Source: Lachnospiraceae bacterium (GTDB lineage: Bacteria; Bacillota_A; Clostridia; Lachnospirales; Lachnospiraceae). From it: 9,032 bases of DNA. The stretch is taken from NCBI GenBank assembly GCA_017614185.1, contig JAGACI010000022.1, positions 1-9,032 on the forward strand, in the 5' to 3' direction. Position 1 is the first letter of the stretch. The number at the start of each line of letters is the position of its first letter. The notes below the pieces were generated by a model. It was given only the letters and a program-made list of their open reading frames with translations. It did no database searches and was not told the origin of the DNA. Shown piece by piece: positions 1-5,963 of the stretch. The position numbers and the translations under genes were made by a program.

Positions 1-62
1 ACTGATAATCCGATTGATAATGCACGGATTACGTTTTTGTTGACCAAATTCTTTTTGACCAT
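1..62 (-). CDS. N-terminus of a probable secreted or surface protein, truncated by window edge
   Basis: An ATG at 62 opens a frame to the window edge giving MVKKNLVNKNVIRALSIGLS. AAGGG lies four bases and AAGGAG twelve bases upstream. The basic start followed by the onset of a hydrophobic run (VIRALSIGLS) looks like a signal peptide n-region and the beginning of its h-region. Only 20 codons are visible, so the product is unknown. Its place after a pilus-like operon and a PilZ gene makes a surface or secreted protein plausible. Confidence 0.65.
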   Translation of the reverse strand, partial: MVKKNLVNKNVIRALSIGLS

Positions 63-147
63 TTTTCCCTTTTTCTCCTTTTCTAAAGTTTTCGTTTTGT
101 GGTGTGTTTACTGTGCCTAACAGTATGTTTTAGTTTTGTTTTCCTTT
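63..147. other. A-rich leader with a short inverted repeat upstream of the edge gene
   Basis: On the minus strand this 85-base gap is A-rich and poor in T. It contains TACTGT and ACAGTA (125-120 and 114-109) around a five-base loop, giving a six-bp hairpin or dyad. There is no T tract, so it is not a terminator. It may be a protein-binding dyad or chance. AAGGAG (80-75) and AAGGG (71-67) serve as ribosome sites for the next gene. No clear promoter hexamers are visible. Confidence 0.35.
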
Positions 148-471
148 TTATTTATCTTCATCCAGTGAGATGCGGTCGAATAAGTACTCGAGTACATCAC
201 CGGTGAATTTCCTTGCGCTGATACCTACGATGACTGTTCCGTCGTCAGCAGGCTCATCTTTTCTGATTACGTCGGCATACATTATCAATGTCTCAGCTAC
301 GATAATGATGTCCTTCCCCAAAATGTCAGGCGCTCCTTTAGGAAGCTTAACTGCCATACCCAAAGGGCTTAAGTTTACTACCTGTGCAAAAATCTTCTCC
401 TGTGTGTCACACACAACGATTACGCTCTTGGCGTCGAATGAGACACGGTCAATCCGTCTTCTTTCTTCCAT
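148..471 (-). CDS. PilZ-domain protein, predicted c-di-GMP receptor
   Basis: A 107-residue protein made almost entirely of one PilZ domain. Both c-di-GMP motifs are intact and correctly placed: RRIDR at 5-9 (RxxxR, before the first strand) and NLSPLG at 33-38 ([D/N]xSxxG). The rest follows the beta-barrel pattern (SVIVVC, GMAVKLP, DIIIVAE, LIMYADVIR, GTVIVGISARKF) and ends in a helix (VLEYLFDRISLDEDK). There is no added output domain, so it would act by binding a partner protein when c-di-GMP is present. The start at 471 is supported by AGGAG immediately upstream and a second AAGGAGAGG further up. It lies on the same strand as, and just downstream of, the pilus-like operon, whose first gene is a GGDEF protein. 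That suggests c-di-GMP control of assembly or of the surface protein beyond it. Confidence 0.92.
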   Translation of the reverse strand: MEERRRIDRVSFDAKSVIVVCDTQEKIFAQVVNLSPLGMAVKLPKGAPDILGKDIIIVAETLIMYADVIRKDEPADDGTVIVGISARKFTGDVLEYLFDRISLDEDK

Positions 472-518
472 TCTCCTGTAACCTCTCCTTAAAATGTTTT
501 GTTAGGTCGGGCTCACAT

Positions 519-824
519 TTATTCGAGTGAACCCATGACCACCGAGGCCTCCAAATCCTGCCTGATTTCTCGTAATTCGCTGAGATTCCACTTAGGAAGG
601 TTGGTTCTTGTCTCAAGCTTATATTCCTCGGTTATATAAGCTATTCTTGCTCTTTCTCTGCTACAGCTTAATGCGTAGCGTGTGATCAGTGCCACCAGTA
701 CCAAAATAAGCACAACTAAAACTCCGGTAATCCAGGGGACTAATGCCTGAAACGTAGTCTTAGGTGCCGGAGCCAATGGCGTTGCCTGATCTTCAATTGT
801 AGTAAGTGAATACAAAAACTTCAT
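519..824 (-). CDS. Small single-pass membrane protein of unknown function
   Basis: A 101-residue protein, family not recognised. The N-terminal 25 residues (MKFLYSLTTIEDQATPLAPAPKTT) are Pro/Ala/Thr-rich and polar, followed by one strong membrane helix (about 27-49, LVPWITGVLVVLILVLVALI). A basic helix comes next (TRYALSCSRERARIAY), then a charged C-terminus (EEYKLETRTNLPKWNLSELREIRQDLEASV). The basic residues just after the helix suggest that the C-terminal half is cytoplasmic. It lies between the pilus-like operon and the PilZ gene, 47 bases upstream of the latter, and may be co-transcribed with it. Function unknown; a scaffold for a cytoplasmic partner such as the PilZ protein is conceivable but unsupported. 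Confidence 0.65.
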   Translation of the reverse strand: MKFLYSLTTIEDQATPLAPAPKTTFQALVPWITGVLVVLILVLVALITRYALSCSRERARIAYITEEYKLETRTNLPKWNLSELREIRQDLEASVVMGSLE

Positions 825-827
825 GGT

Positions 828-835
828 CTTCCTTT
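828..835 (-). promoter_or_regulatory. Ribosome binding site deciding the start of the 101-residue gene
   Basis: AAAGGAAG ends three bases before the ATG at 824. The frame can be extended 27 codons to an ATG at 905, but that start lies inside the AT-rich hairpin, lacks a well-spaced Shine-Dalgarno, and the added residues look non-coding (Ser/Phe/Leu-rich without pattern). Confidence 0.65.
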
Positions 836-884
836 CTACTGCCTTCCAACTATAAAGACTTGAGAAAGTGAGTGAGTGGCTCAG

Positions 885-909
885 AAAAAATGAATTTTTC
901 TTCATTTTT
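885..909. repeat. AT-rich hairpin, possible weak terminator
   Basis: Nine complementary bases (AAAAATGAA with TTCATTTTT) flank a six-base loop, and the right arm on the minus strand is a run of six T. The stem has a single G-C pair, so it is much weaker than the rpoC terminator. It may reduce read-through from the pilus-like operon in either direction. Confidence 0.3.
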
Positions 910-1015
910 CCGAAGGCTCCGACGAAAAACCGCTCTCTACTTATTTAATTGCATTAAAAAGCGATTTTACTCACCTTTTTTGAAAATTTTTTTAAAAAAT
1001 TTCCAGGTTTCTATA

Positions 1016-1456
1016 TTACTGTAATAAATGCAAGGTGTTATCGTATGCGATATCGTCCCTTGTTACTACCTTATAACTGGTTACCCGATAGAAAGAATCG
1101 CCCTTTTTCTCCGGGTATAAAACCTCAAGAGAGATCTCCAGATCCTGGAGGTCTGAGATTTCGTAATTAAATGATATTGTGTGTCCAACCTTGTCAAAAT
1201 ACGCATCCGAATCGCCAGCGGCTGCCTCATAGGCATCCTGCAATGCTTCATCGATTCCTGCGATGGCTTCCTGCGCCTGGTTGGAAACCTCGTAGTAGCG
1301 TTTGGTTCTCTCCATTACCTTCTGGCCGAGCTTATAGTCCGCATTGGAGCTGACTATTGAGAGTGCGGCAAAAGATACGAGGCAGAGCACAACGAATATT
1401 AATAACAGTGATGAGGAGCCGACGTTGACTCCGAATGCACTTTTTTTCTTAGCCAT
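1016..1456 (-). CDS. Single-pass membrane protein of unknown function, last gene of the pilus-like operon
   Basis: A 146-residue protein with a basic cytoplasmic tail (MAKKKS), a glycine-containing turn (FGVNVGSSS), one membrane helix (about 14-36), a charged helical stretch likely to form a coiled coil (about 38-78), and a beta-rich end (TISFNYEISDL, LEISLEVLYPEK, FYRVTSYKVVT). No prepilin Gly-xxxx-Glu motif is present. The fold outline, a membrane helix continuing into a long helix and then strands, fits a pilin-like subunit. It starts 33 bases after the prepilin-like gene, with a weak AGGG about nine bases before the ATG. An AT-rich palindromic stretch follows its TAA. Homologous function unrecognised; role in the assembly complex is inferred from position. 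Confidence 0.75.
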   Translation of the reverse strand: MAKKKSAFGVNVGSSSLLLIFVVLCLVSFAALSIVSSNADYKLGQKVMERTKRYYEVSNQAQEAIAGIDEALQDAYEAAAGDSDAYFDKVGHTISFNYEISDLQDLEISLEVLYPEKKGDSFYRVTSYKVVTRDDIAYDNTLHLLQ

Positions 1457-1489
1457 TTTTCAAACCCTATCAAAGTCTAATAATAGAAA

Positions 1490-1957
1490 CTACTTTAAAA
1501 CACCCGGAACATGCTTTGAAACCTCAAGCTCGTAAATGCTCTCAAGCCCTTTGGCTGTTTCGGAATAGTGAACCTCTGCTGTTCCGGAATATGTACCGGT
1601 CGATTCATTAAGTCCTTCATCCTTAAAAAGAAGGTAATAGGTTGAGCCGTCAGCCTTACAAGCGTTGAAGTCCTCGTCATAATAAATAATCAAGCCGCTG
1701 TCACCCGATAAATCAGCTCCGGTAATCTCTGCCATGGCTGCCATTCTCTCGGATACTTCGGGATTGTCATCCACAACTCCGTAGAAAATCTCGCAGAAAT
1801 CCTCGCATTTTACGATTGCGTGGTTCTGGGCCGCCGTCTTTCCGTCAAGCATGTGAGACTTGGCAAAAAGCTGAATACAAACGGTTCCTGCCAGTGCAAA
1901 GAACAGTATTGAAATGATAAGTTCCATTAGGAACAATCCGGTCTTCGAAGTATTCAT
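1490..1957 (-). CDS. Prepilin-like protein (minor pseudopilin) with class III-type signal
   Basis: A 155-residue protein with a short basic leader (MNTSKTG) and the type IV prepilin pattern: G7 then LFLME, placing Glu at +5 of the mature protein (E12), followed by an unbroken hydrophobic helix to about residue 30. A prepilin peptidase would cleave after G7. The mature domain (about 35-155) is acidic with several strands (GLIIYYDEDFNACK, STYYLLFKDE, YSGTAEVHYSE), like the globular head of a minor pilin. AAGGAGGTG lies seven bases before the ATG, the best ribosome site in the cluster, and the start overlaps the upstream stop by four bases. It is the only one of the four small proteins after GspF with an intact prepilin motif. 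No prepilin peptidase gene is in the window. Confidence 0.85.
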   Translation of the reverse strand: MNTSKTGLFLMELIISILFFALAGTVCIQLFAKSHMLDGKTAAQNHAIVKCEDFCEIFYGVVDDNPEVSERMAAMAEITGADLSGDSGLIIYYDEDFNACKADGSTYYLLFKDEGLNESTGTYSGTAEVHYSETAKGLESIYELEVSKHVPGVLK

Positions 1958-2466
1958 TCGCCCACACCTCCTTCGGGAGAAGATTTAGGACTTATGAAAA
2001 GCTCGATAGTCTGGTCATCCTCTGTAATCATTTCAAAGGAGTAGAGACCTTCGCGTTCCTTTTCAATGTCAAAGTTTTTAACGGGCAGAAGCTTTTGTCC
2101 GGCCTCTGCAGACGAAGAATCAAGAACGAAATCAGGGCTTACAAAGAGTTCTCTCATGTAGCCGTCATAAGCGTAAAGGTAGGTCGCATATGTCTTATCG
2201 CCTACGGCTTCGCTAAGGACAAGTGCCTTGTGGCCTGAGATATCTCCGATTGAGACACTGCCCGCCTCATCGTTTTGGCGGATTTTCTCAGCTACATAGG
2301 AGTAAGCCGTTCTTGAATTGTAGTTTTCGTTCATGTCGTTAACGGTCTTCTGGTAAACACCCGCACCGATTGATACGAGCATCATTGCGCATAGAGCAAA
2401 CACTGCAAAAAGCGCAAGGACAAAGACTACGTCAACAACGTGATGGTTTTCGGTTTTGTTATTCAT
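1954..2466 (-). CDS. DUF4860-like single-pass membrane protein of the pilus-like operon
   Basis: A 170-residue protein. A short N-terminal tail (NNKTENHH) precedes a membrane helix at about 11-34 (VVDVVFVLALFAVFALCAMM). A conserved-looking juxtamembrane stretch follows (GAGVYQKTVNDMNENYNSRTAYSYVAEKIRQND, about 35-67), then a beta-rich extracytoplasmic domain. The pattern matches what I recall of DUF4860 proteins found in Clostridia pilus-like clusters; this family call is from memory. There is no Gly-xxxx-Glu prepilin motif. The overall shape resembles minor pseudopilins such as GspJ or GspK, where an amphipathic helix follows the membrane helix. The ribosome site is weak (GTGAG), nine bases after the previous stop, so translation may be coupled. 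Its last codons contain the strong Shine-Dalgarno of the next gene and the stop overlaps the next start (ATGA). Confidence 0.8.
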   Translation of the reverse strand: MNNKTENHHVVDVVFVLALFAVFALCAMMLVSIGAGVYQKTVNDMNENYNSRTAYSYVAEKIRQNDEAGSVSIGDISGHKALVLSEAVGDKTYATYLYAYDGYMRELFVSPDFVLDSSSAEAGQKLLPVKNFDIEKEREGLYSFEMITEDDQTIELFISPKSSPEGGVGE

Positions 2467-2475
2467 AATCTATTC

Positions 2476-2799
2476 TCACTTGGTAAGTACAGTTACTGTA
2501 GGATACATATTTGCCCCGTAAACCTGATAATCCACGAAAAATCTGTCGTGGTCGTAGGTTAAGCCGTAGTGCTTCTCGATATAATCAAGAGACGGCGGGT
2601 AAGTTCCCTCAACGGCATAGCACTGCGTTATGGAACGGTTAAGGGCCGTTGTAAGGCTCTCCTTTTGCTTATCGACCGTGGTCTCCGATACTGAGGAGAT
2701 TCCTCTTATAAAAAGTATAAAGAGGGCGATGAATGCGATAAGCGGTAATGAGAGCTTCCGTATTTTCTTTAATATAGAAGGTTTCTCAAATCTGTTCAT
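2476..2799 (-). CDS. Small single-pass membrane protein, pseudopilin-like without a prepilin motif
   Basis: A 107-residue protein with a basic cytoplasmic tail of about 14 residues (KKIRK), one membrane helix (about 15-33), a short helical stretch (about 40-60) and a small C-terminal domain. The segment AVEGTYPPSLDYIEKHYGL (62-80) recalls the nG-x-YP-x-sL segment of GspG-type pseudopilins, followed by probable strands (RFFVDYQVYG, YPTVTVLTK). The first membrane helix has no Gly followed by Glu at +5, so it would not be a standard prepilin peptidase substrate. AGGA lies seven bases before the ATG, and the gene starts three bases after gspF-like stop, in the place a major pseudopilin gene usually occupies. 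I read it as a divergent structural or minor pilin subunit; this rests on layout and context. Confidence 0.75.
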   Translation of the reverse strand: MNRFEKPSILKKIRKLSLPLIAFIALFILFIRGISSVSETTVDKQKESLTTALNRSITQCYAVEGTYPPSLDYIEKHYGLTYDHDRFFVDYQVYGANMYPTVTVLTK

Positions 2800-2802
2800 A
2801 AC

Positions 2803-3849
2803 TTATCCTATGCTTGTCATAATTCCCATAAGAGGAAGAATTACCGAAAGAAGAATCAAACCAACAATTACTGAAAGAATAATAACGAGTGTAGGCTCAA
2901 GGGTTGCGATAATCTCTGAGAGCTTTTTCTCGGTTTCCTTCTCATAATCTTCTGCAATCTTTTCCATTACGTGATCGATGGAACCTGTTCTGAATCCTAC
3001 AGATACCATTCTTGCGTATAGGCTTGAGAAAATGTCCGCTTTTTCAAGAGCCTCTGAAAGGTTAAGGCCTTCCTCGATGCTCTGCTTGCAGACTGCGATT
3101 TTTTCTCTTGTTTTTTCATGCTCAACGATAACGCTTACAAGGTCAAGGCTTGAATATGTATCAAGACCTGAAGAAATAGTCATTGCAAGACCAGATGCAA
3201 ATCTTCCTGCCGCAACTTTTTCATAAAAGCCCTTTGTAAGTGCGAAGTTATTAAGAAACTTGGTGGTAAATGCTCTGCCCTTTCTTGTTCTGAAGCCAAG
3301 AAGGTAAACACCAAATACGATTACGATAATTACAAGGATTAAGATGCTGTAACGGTTAAGGCTCTGACCAAGTCCCAAAAGTCCTGCAGATACACCGCTC
3401 ATCTCACTTCCCAGCTGTTCAAATACCTGGTTGAAAATGGGAAGAACCTTGGTAAGAAGAACATAGATAACAAGTAACATCATGCCAATCATGATTAAGG
3501 GATACCGAACCGCACTTCTTATGCTGTCCGCAATCATGTCCTCGTGCTCGTAGTATGCGGCAAGTGACTGCATAACGTCATCGAGGTTACCGGACTGCTC
3601 ACCGAGCTCAACCATGTGAAGCACGTAATCCGGGAATACGCCTGTTTTGTCCAGGGCCTTGAAGAATGTCTCGCCTTCTCCGCAGGTGTCAATGATGGAC
3701 TGGATTAAAGCTTTGCCTTTCTCATCCTTTGTGTCCTGAATAAGGATGTTCATTCCTTCAAAAGGAGTGATTCCGGCATTGAGAATCATTGAAGTCTGGC
3801 TGCAGAAGGATGCGATTTCTGCGTTTGATAAAAGTCGTTGGTTTTTCAT
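2803..3849 (-). CDS. GspF/PilC-family inner-membrane platform protein (type II secretion / type IV pilus assembly)
   Basis: A 348-residue polytopic protein that anchors the cytoplasmic assembly ATPase and transmits its motion to pilin subunits. It has the two tandem GspF domains of the family: domain 1 about 9-136 (LSNAEIASFCSQTSMILNAG, VELGEQSGNLDDVM) and domain 2 about 216-340 (FASGLAMTISSGLD, VGFRTGSIDHVMEKIAEDYE). Three membrane segments are evident at about 117-134, 168-186 and 319-345. It lacks the N-terminal extension of roughly 50 residues found in many about 400-residue PilC/GspF proteins, so it is a compact version. It ends three bases before the next gene, and four small single-pass proteins follow, as in the F-G-H-I-J-K order of type II secretion operons. 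Family is certain. Whether the machine builds a pilus or secretes protein is open. Its ATPase partner is not in this window. Confidence 0.96.
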   Translation of the reverse strand: MKNQRLLSNAEIASFCSQTSMILNAGITPFEGMNILIQDTKDEKGKALIQSIIDTCGEGETFFKALDKTGVFPDYVLHMVELGEQSGNLDDVMQSLAAYYEHEDMIADSIRSAVRYPLIMIGMMLLVIYVLLTKVLPIFNQVFEQLGSEMSGVSAGLLGLGQSLNRYSILILVIIVIVFGVYLLGFRTRKGRAFTTKFLNNFALTKGFYEKVAAGRFASGLAMTISSGLDTYSSLDLVSVIVEHEKTREKIAVCKQSIEEGLNLSEALEKADIFSSLYARMVSVGFRTGSIDHVMEKIAEDYEKETEKKLSEIIATLEPTLVIILSVIVGLILLSVILPLMGIMTSIG

Positions 3850-3858
3850 TTTCTCTTT

Positions 3859-3865
3859 CCTCTTT
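3859..3865 (-). promoter_or_regulatory. Ribosome binding site deciding the start of the GspF gene
   Basis: AAAGAGG precedes the ATG at 3849 by nine bases. A longer reading from an ATG at 3870, which overlaps the transglutaminase stop by one base (TAATG), has no Shine-Dalgarno and would add only seven residues (MIKRKEK). The ATG at 3849 is preferred, though reinitiation at TAATG cannot be excluded. Confidence 0.65.
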
Positions 3866-3869
3866 ATCA

Positions 3870-4871
3870 TTAATACACAAACATTGTGGTGTAATTACTT
3901 CCGTCACCGATAAACTGCTTAAGTGCGCTCTCTGATGAGTTGGCGGCAAATGTGGGGTCTACTAAGGACCAGTCTTTTCCGTCAAACTCGATGATGCCGT
4001 TTAGCCAGCCGACATCCTTAATAAATACGCTTATCCATGCGTGGTAGGCTTCGCCGGCATATCCTACTTCAAGGTGAGCGGGGATTCCCTGGCTTCTAAG
4101 CATCGAGCACATAACTGCCGAGTAATCAAGGCAGATGCCTGTTCCGCTTGAAAGGATTGCGTCTACATCGGATGTATAACCGCCTTCTACGGTTGCCGCC
4201 TTGTCATAGTCATATGTGATGTTGGATGTTACGTAATCGTAAATAAGAGTTACTGCCTCAAGGTCTGTATTGGCGGGTTCCACAAGCTCTTTACCCTTTG
4301 CTACGGTTTTCTTGCTTGCGTCAAATTTTACATACTGGTTTGGATAAAGGAAAGGCCCCATCTCGTTGGTGATTGTAACGGGTATGTCCTGTGCAAGACA
4401 GGTCGCATAGCTTGTTCCCGAAACCAGTGTGTAAACCGCTACCTTATACGTTGTGCTTCCGCAGGTTAAGGGGTAAACTTCATAGTCATGTCCCTCAAGG
4501 TTATATGTGTATGTCGCGCCGCCTTCAGGTGTGATAAGAACCTTTACGGTTTCAACGTCACCCGTGTACTTAACGCACACATATCCGTCTCCTGTATGGG
4601 AAGCGTCGATTGTCGCTACATCGTTTGCGAATACGACCGCTCCGTCAGCCAATGGCTCAAGGCACTTTGGAGTATTGTCTCTCGTACCCTTTGACGGTGT
4701 CGCCGGTGCGGGTTCATCGTCTTCGACAATAGAGCTTAATACCGAGTTTTCTTTGGAAGAATTGGTTGACGGAGTCTTGCTTCCGAATCCCTCCTCGATT
4801 ATCTCGGCTCCGCATCCCACAAGAAGCGTCGATATTAAAATTGGAATTAAAATCAAAGCTTTTCTTTTCAT
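3870..4871 (-). CDS. Lipoprotein with transglutaminase-like (papain-fold) domain
   Basis: A 333-residue protein. Residues 1-20 form a lipoprotein signal (MKRK, hydrophobic core, lipobox LVGC) with C20 as the lipidated residue. A Ser/Thr/Pro/Glu-rich linker (about 30-68) tethers a beta-rich region (about 75-168) and a C-terminal transglutaminase-like domain (about 200-333). The catalytic triad is intact: C247 in GTGICLDYSAVM, H277 in YHAWISVF, D305 in WSLVDPTF. The family includes true cross-linking enzymes and cysteine proteases or amidases, so the reaction cannot be named from sequence. Four bases separate it from the upstream gene, with AGGA about nine bases before the ATG, and it sits directly before the GspF gene. 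It is expected on the outer face of the membrane, where it could modify or process pilins, secreted proteins or cell-wall peptides. Outside the signal and C247 there are five further cysteines (70, 99, 137, 158, 255), so disulfides are possible. Confidence 0.92.
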   Translation of the reverse strand: MKRKALILIPILISTLLVGCGAEIIEEGFGSKTPSTNSSKENSVLSSIVEDDEPAPATPSKGTRDNTPKCLEPLADGAVVFANDVATIDASHTGDGYVCVKYTGDVETVKVLITPEGGATYTYNLEGHDYEVYPLTCGSTTYKVAVYTLVSGTSYATCLAQDIPVTITNEMGPFLYPNQYVKFDASKKTVAKGKELVEPANTDLEAVTLIYDYVTSNITYDYDKAATVEGGYTSDVDAILSSGTGICLDYSAVMCSMLRSQGIPAHLEVGYAGEAYHAWISVFIKDVGWLNGIIEFDGKDWSLVDPTFAANSSESALKQFIGDGSNYTTMFVY

Positions 4872-4875
4872 TTCT

Positions 4876-5367
4876 TTATTCCTGTACCTGTATTGGTGTG
4901 AAAAGCAGGTGAAGTTCCTTGCCTGATTCCTCGGTTATTATAATGGTAACTTCTTCATCCGGCATCGGGAAAACAATGCATCTTCCAAGCGCGTTAAAAT
5001 ATGTTGCCTCGGTCCTATCTCCCTGCACATTCACGTAGTAGCATTTTGAGACATCGATATCTCCTCTTGAGAGCGAAATGTAAAGCTGTTCGCCGTACTG
5101 CTCATGAGTCACAACCGAGAATGTCGGAAGCTCCTTTCCAAAGCCCGGATAGAATATTATCGGAGCAAGGAGTGTTAACGTAAGCAAAAGTACTGTCACA
5201 AGTATGCAGATATCGTACGCTAAACCGTTGTATTTACATCTTAACAGGATTTTGTCAAAAGGTACGGTGTTTGGCTTCTCCCCTACATCTTCAAAAACAC
5301 TTTGAAGGATCTTGTCCGCCTCTTTGACATCCATTTTGAATTCGTAATCTTTTTTGAATAATGACAT
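4876..5367 (-). CDS. Single-pass membrane protein, candidate anti-sigma factor
   Basis: A 163-residue protein with a charged cytoplasmic part of about 50 residues, one strong membrane segment (about 51-73), and an extracytoplasmic part of about 90 residues. The outer part is strand-rich (YISLSRGDIDVSKCYYVNVQG, then IVFPMPDEEVTIIIT) and looks like one Ig-like beta-sandwich. AGGAGGG lies six bases before the ATG and overlaps the sigma factor's stop, so the two genes are probably co-translated. Position directly after an ECF sigma gene and the cytoplasm-membrane-outside layout fit a transmembrane anti-sigma factor. No classical zinc anti-sigma motif (HxxxCxxC) is visible, and the cytoplasmic part is short, so the role is an inference from context. 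It could equally be an accessory protein of the assembly system. Confidence 0.8.
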   Translation of the reverse strand: MSLFKKDYEFKMDVKEADKILQSVFEDVGEKPNTVPFDKILLRCKYNGLAYDICILVTVLLLTLTLLAPIIFYPGFGKELPTFSVVTHEQYGEQLYISLSRGDIDVSKCYYVNVQGDRTEATYFNALGRCIVFPMPDEEVTIIITEESGKELHLLFTPIQVQE

Positions 5368-5378
5368 ATCAGACCCTC

Positions 5379-5939
5379 CTAATCTTTCATGCTGCGTCTG
5401 AGCAGCTCCTCTCCCTGAGCTATGTAGCGCTTAACGCTGCTGCGGCTCGTTCCGAGGGTCTTGGCTATGTCTTCGAGTTTCATGCCGTTGAAGAACTTCA
5501 TCTTCACGGCCTGCTGTTCCTTAAAAGGAAGAGCATCGAGTGCTTCGTAAAGCCTCTTGTATTCGTTTTTAATCTGAGTTCTGTACTCAGGGTTACTTGC
5601 TTCGTTTGGATCAAGTATCTGGCTTATTATGTCATCGTCTGTCGGCGTGGCGTCCTTATTCGTGGATTGAACCATGTCAAAACAAACGTTAAATGCAATC
5701 TTGTTTAGCCACGAGACGAAAAGCTTCGGCTCGTTAATCGAGTTGATATTTTTTAACGCTCGAATGTATGTCTCCTGCACAGCATCCTGGGCCGCATAAG
5801 TGTCCCTCAGATAGTGGCAGGCGTAATTATAGACTTTGTTGTAGGTTAGAGCATAGAGGGTAGCGAAGGCATCAGAGTTATTTTGCTGCGCCAATATAAC
5901 CAGCTGCCCGATTTGCTCATAATCCGGTTCTCTCATCAT
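5379..5939 (-). CDS. ECF-type RNA polymerase sigma factor (sigma-70 family)
   Basis: A 186-residue protein with the two-domain layout of extracytoplasmic-function sigma factors. Region 2 spans about 21-91 (DAFATLYALTYNKVYNYA, then the acidic AQDAVQETYIRALKNI helix and FVSWLNKIAFN). Region 4 spans about 127-183 and contains LPFKEQQAVKMKFFNGMKLEDIAKTLGTS followed by the recognition helix SRSSVKRYIAQGEELLRR. It would direct core polymerase to its own promoter set. Two adjacent ATG codons (5939 and 5936) are possible starts. The Shine-Dalgarno AGGAACAGGAG overlaps the upstream stop and its GGAG lies about 14 bases before the first ATG, longer than ideal, so translation may depend on coupling. It ends 11 bases before a membrane protein gene, the usual place for an anti-sigma factor. 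Its targets are unknown; the linked pilus-like genes are an obvious guess. Confidence 0.95.
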   Translation of the reverse strand: MMREPDYEQIGQLVILAQQNNSDAFATLYALTYNKVYNYACHYLRDTYAAQDAVQETYIRALKNINSINEPKLFVSWLNKIAFNVCFDMVQSTNKDATPTDDDIISQILDPNEASNPEYRTQIKNEYKRLYEALDALPFKEQQAVKMKFFNGMKLEDIAKTLGTSRSSVKRYIAQGEELLRRSMKD

Positions 5940-5963
5940 ATGAACAATAAAAACTCCTGTTCC

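Larger units (their letters stand above)
825..1015. other. 191-base non-coding gap, AT-rich, with three inverted repeats
   Basis: The gap between the operon's last gene and the 101-residue gene is strongly AT-rich at its right end. It holds an almost uninterrupted A/T palindrome at 981-1003, a perfect TTTAAT-TGC-ATTAAA repeat at 944-958, and a hairpin at 885-909 (AAAAATGAA and its complement around a six-base loop, with T-rich flank). The last could be a weak terminator or simply low-complexity DNA. No convincing -35/-10 pair was found; TATAGT at 849-854 lacks a matching -35. Confidence 0.4.

Noticed and set aside
868..881. GTGAGTGAGTGG short tandem repeat
   Set aside because: Fewer than three full copies of a 4-base unit in a non-coding gap; too short to call a functional repeat.
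825..905. Longer version of the 101-residue protein starting at ATG 905
   Set aside because: The start lies in an AT-rich hairpin without a well-spaced ribosome site, and the extra residues show no coding character; ATG 824 has AAAGGAAG.
4507..4926. Plus-strand open frame opposite the lipoprotein gene, with similar plus-strand frames at 170-481, 2630-2947 and 5361-5708
   Set aside because: Each mirrors a well-supported minus-strand gene, has no recognisable domain and no convincing ribosome site.
5940..5963. GGAAC upstream of the sigma factor gene resembling an ECF -35 element
   Set aside because: It is part of the AGGAACAGGAG ribosome site next to the upstream stop, and no matching -10 element with room for a leader follows.
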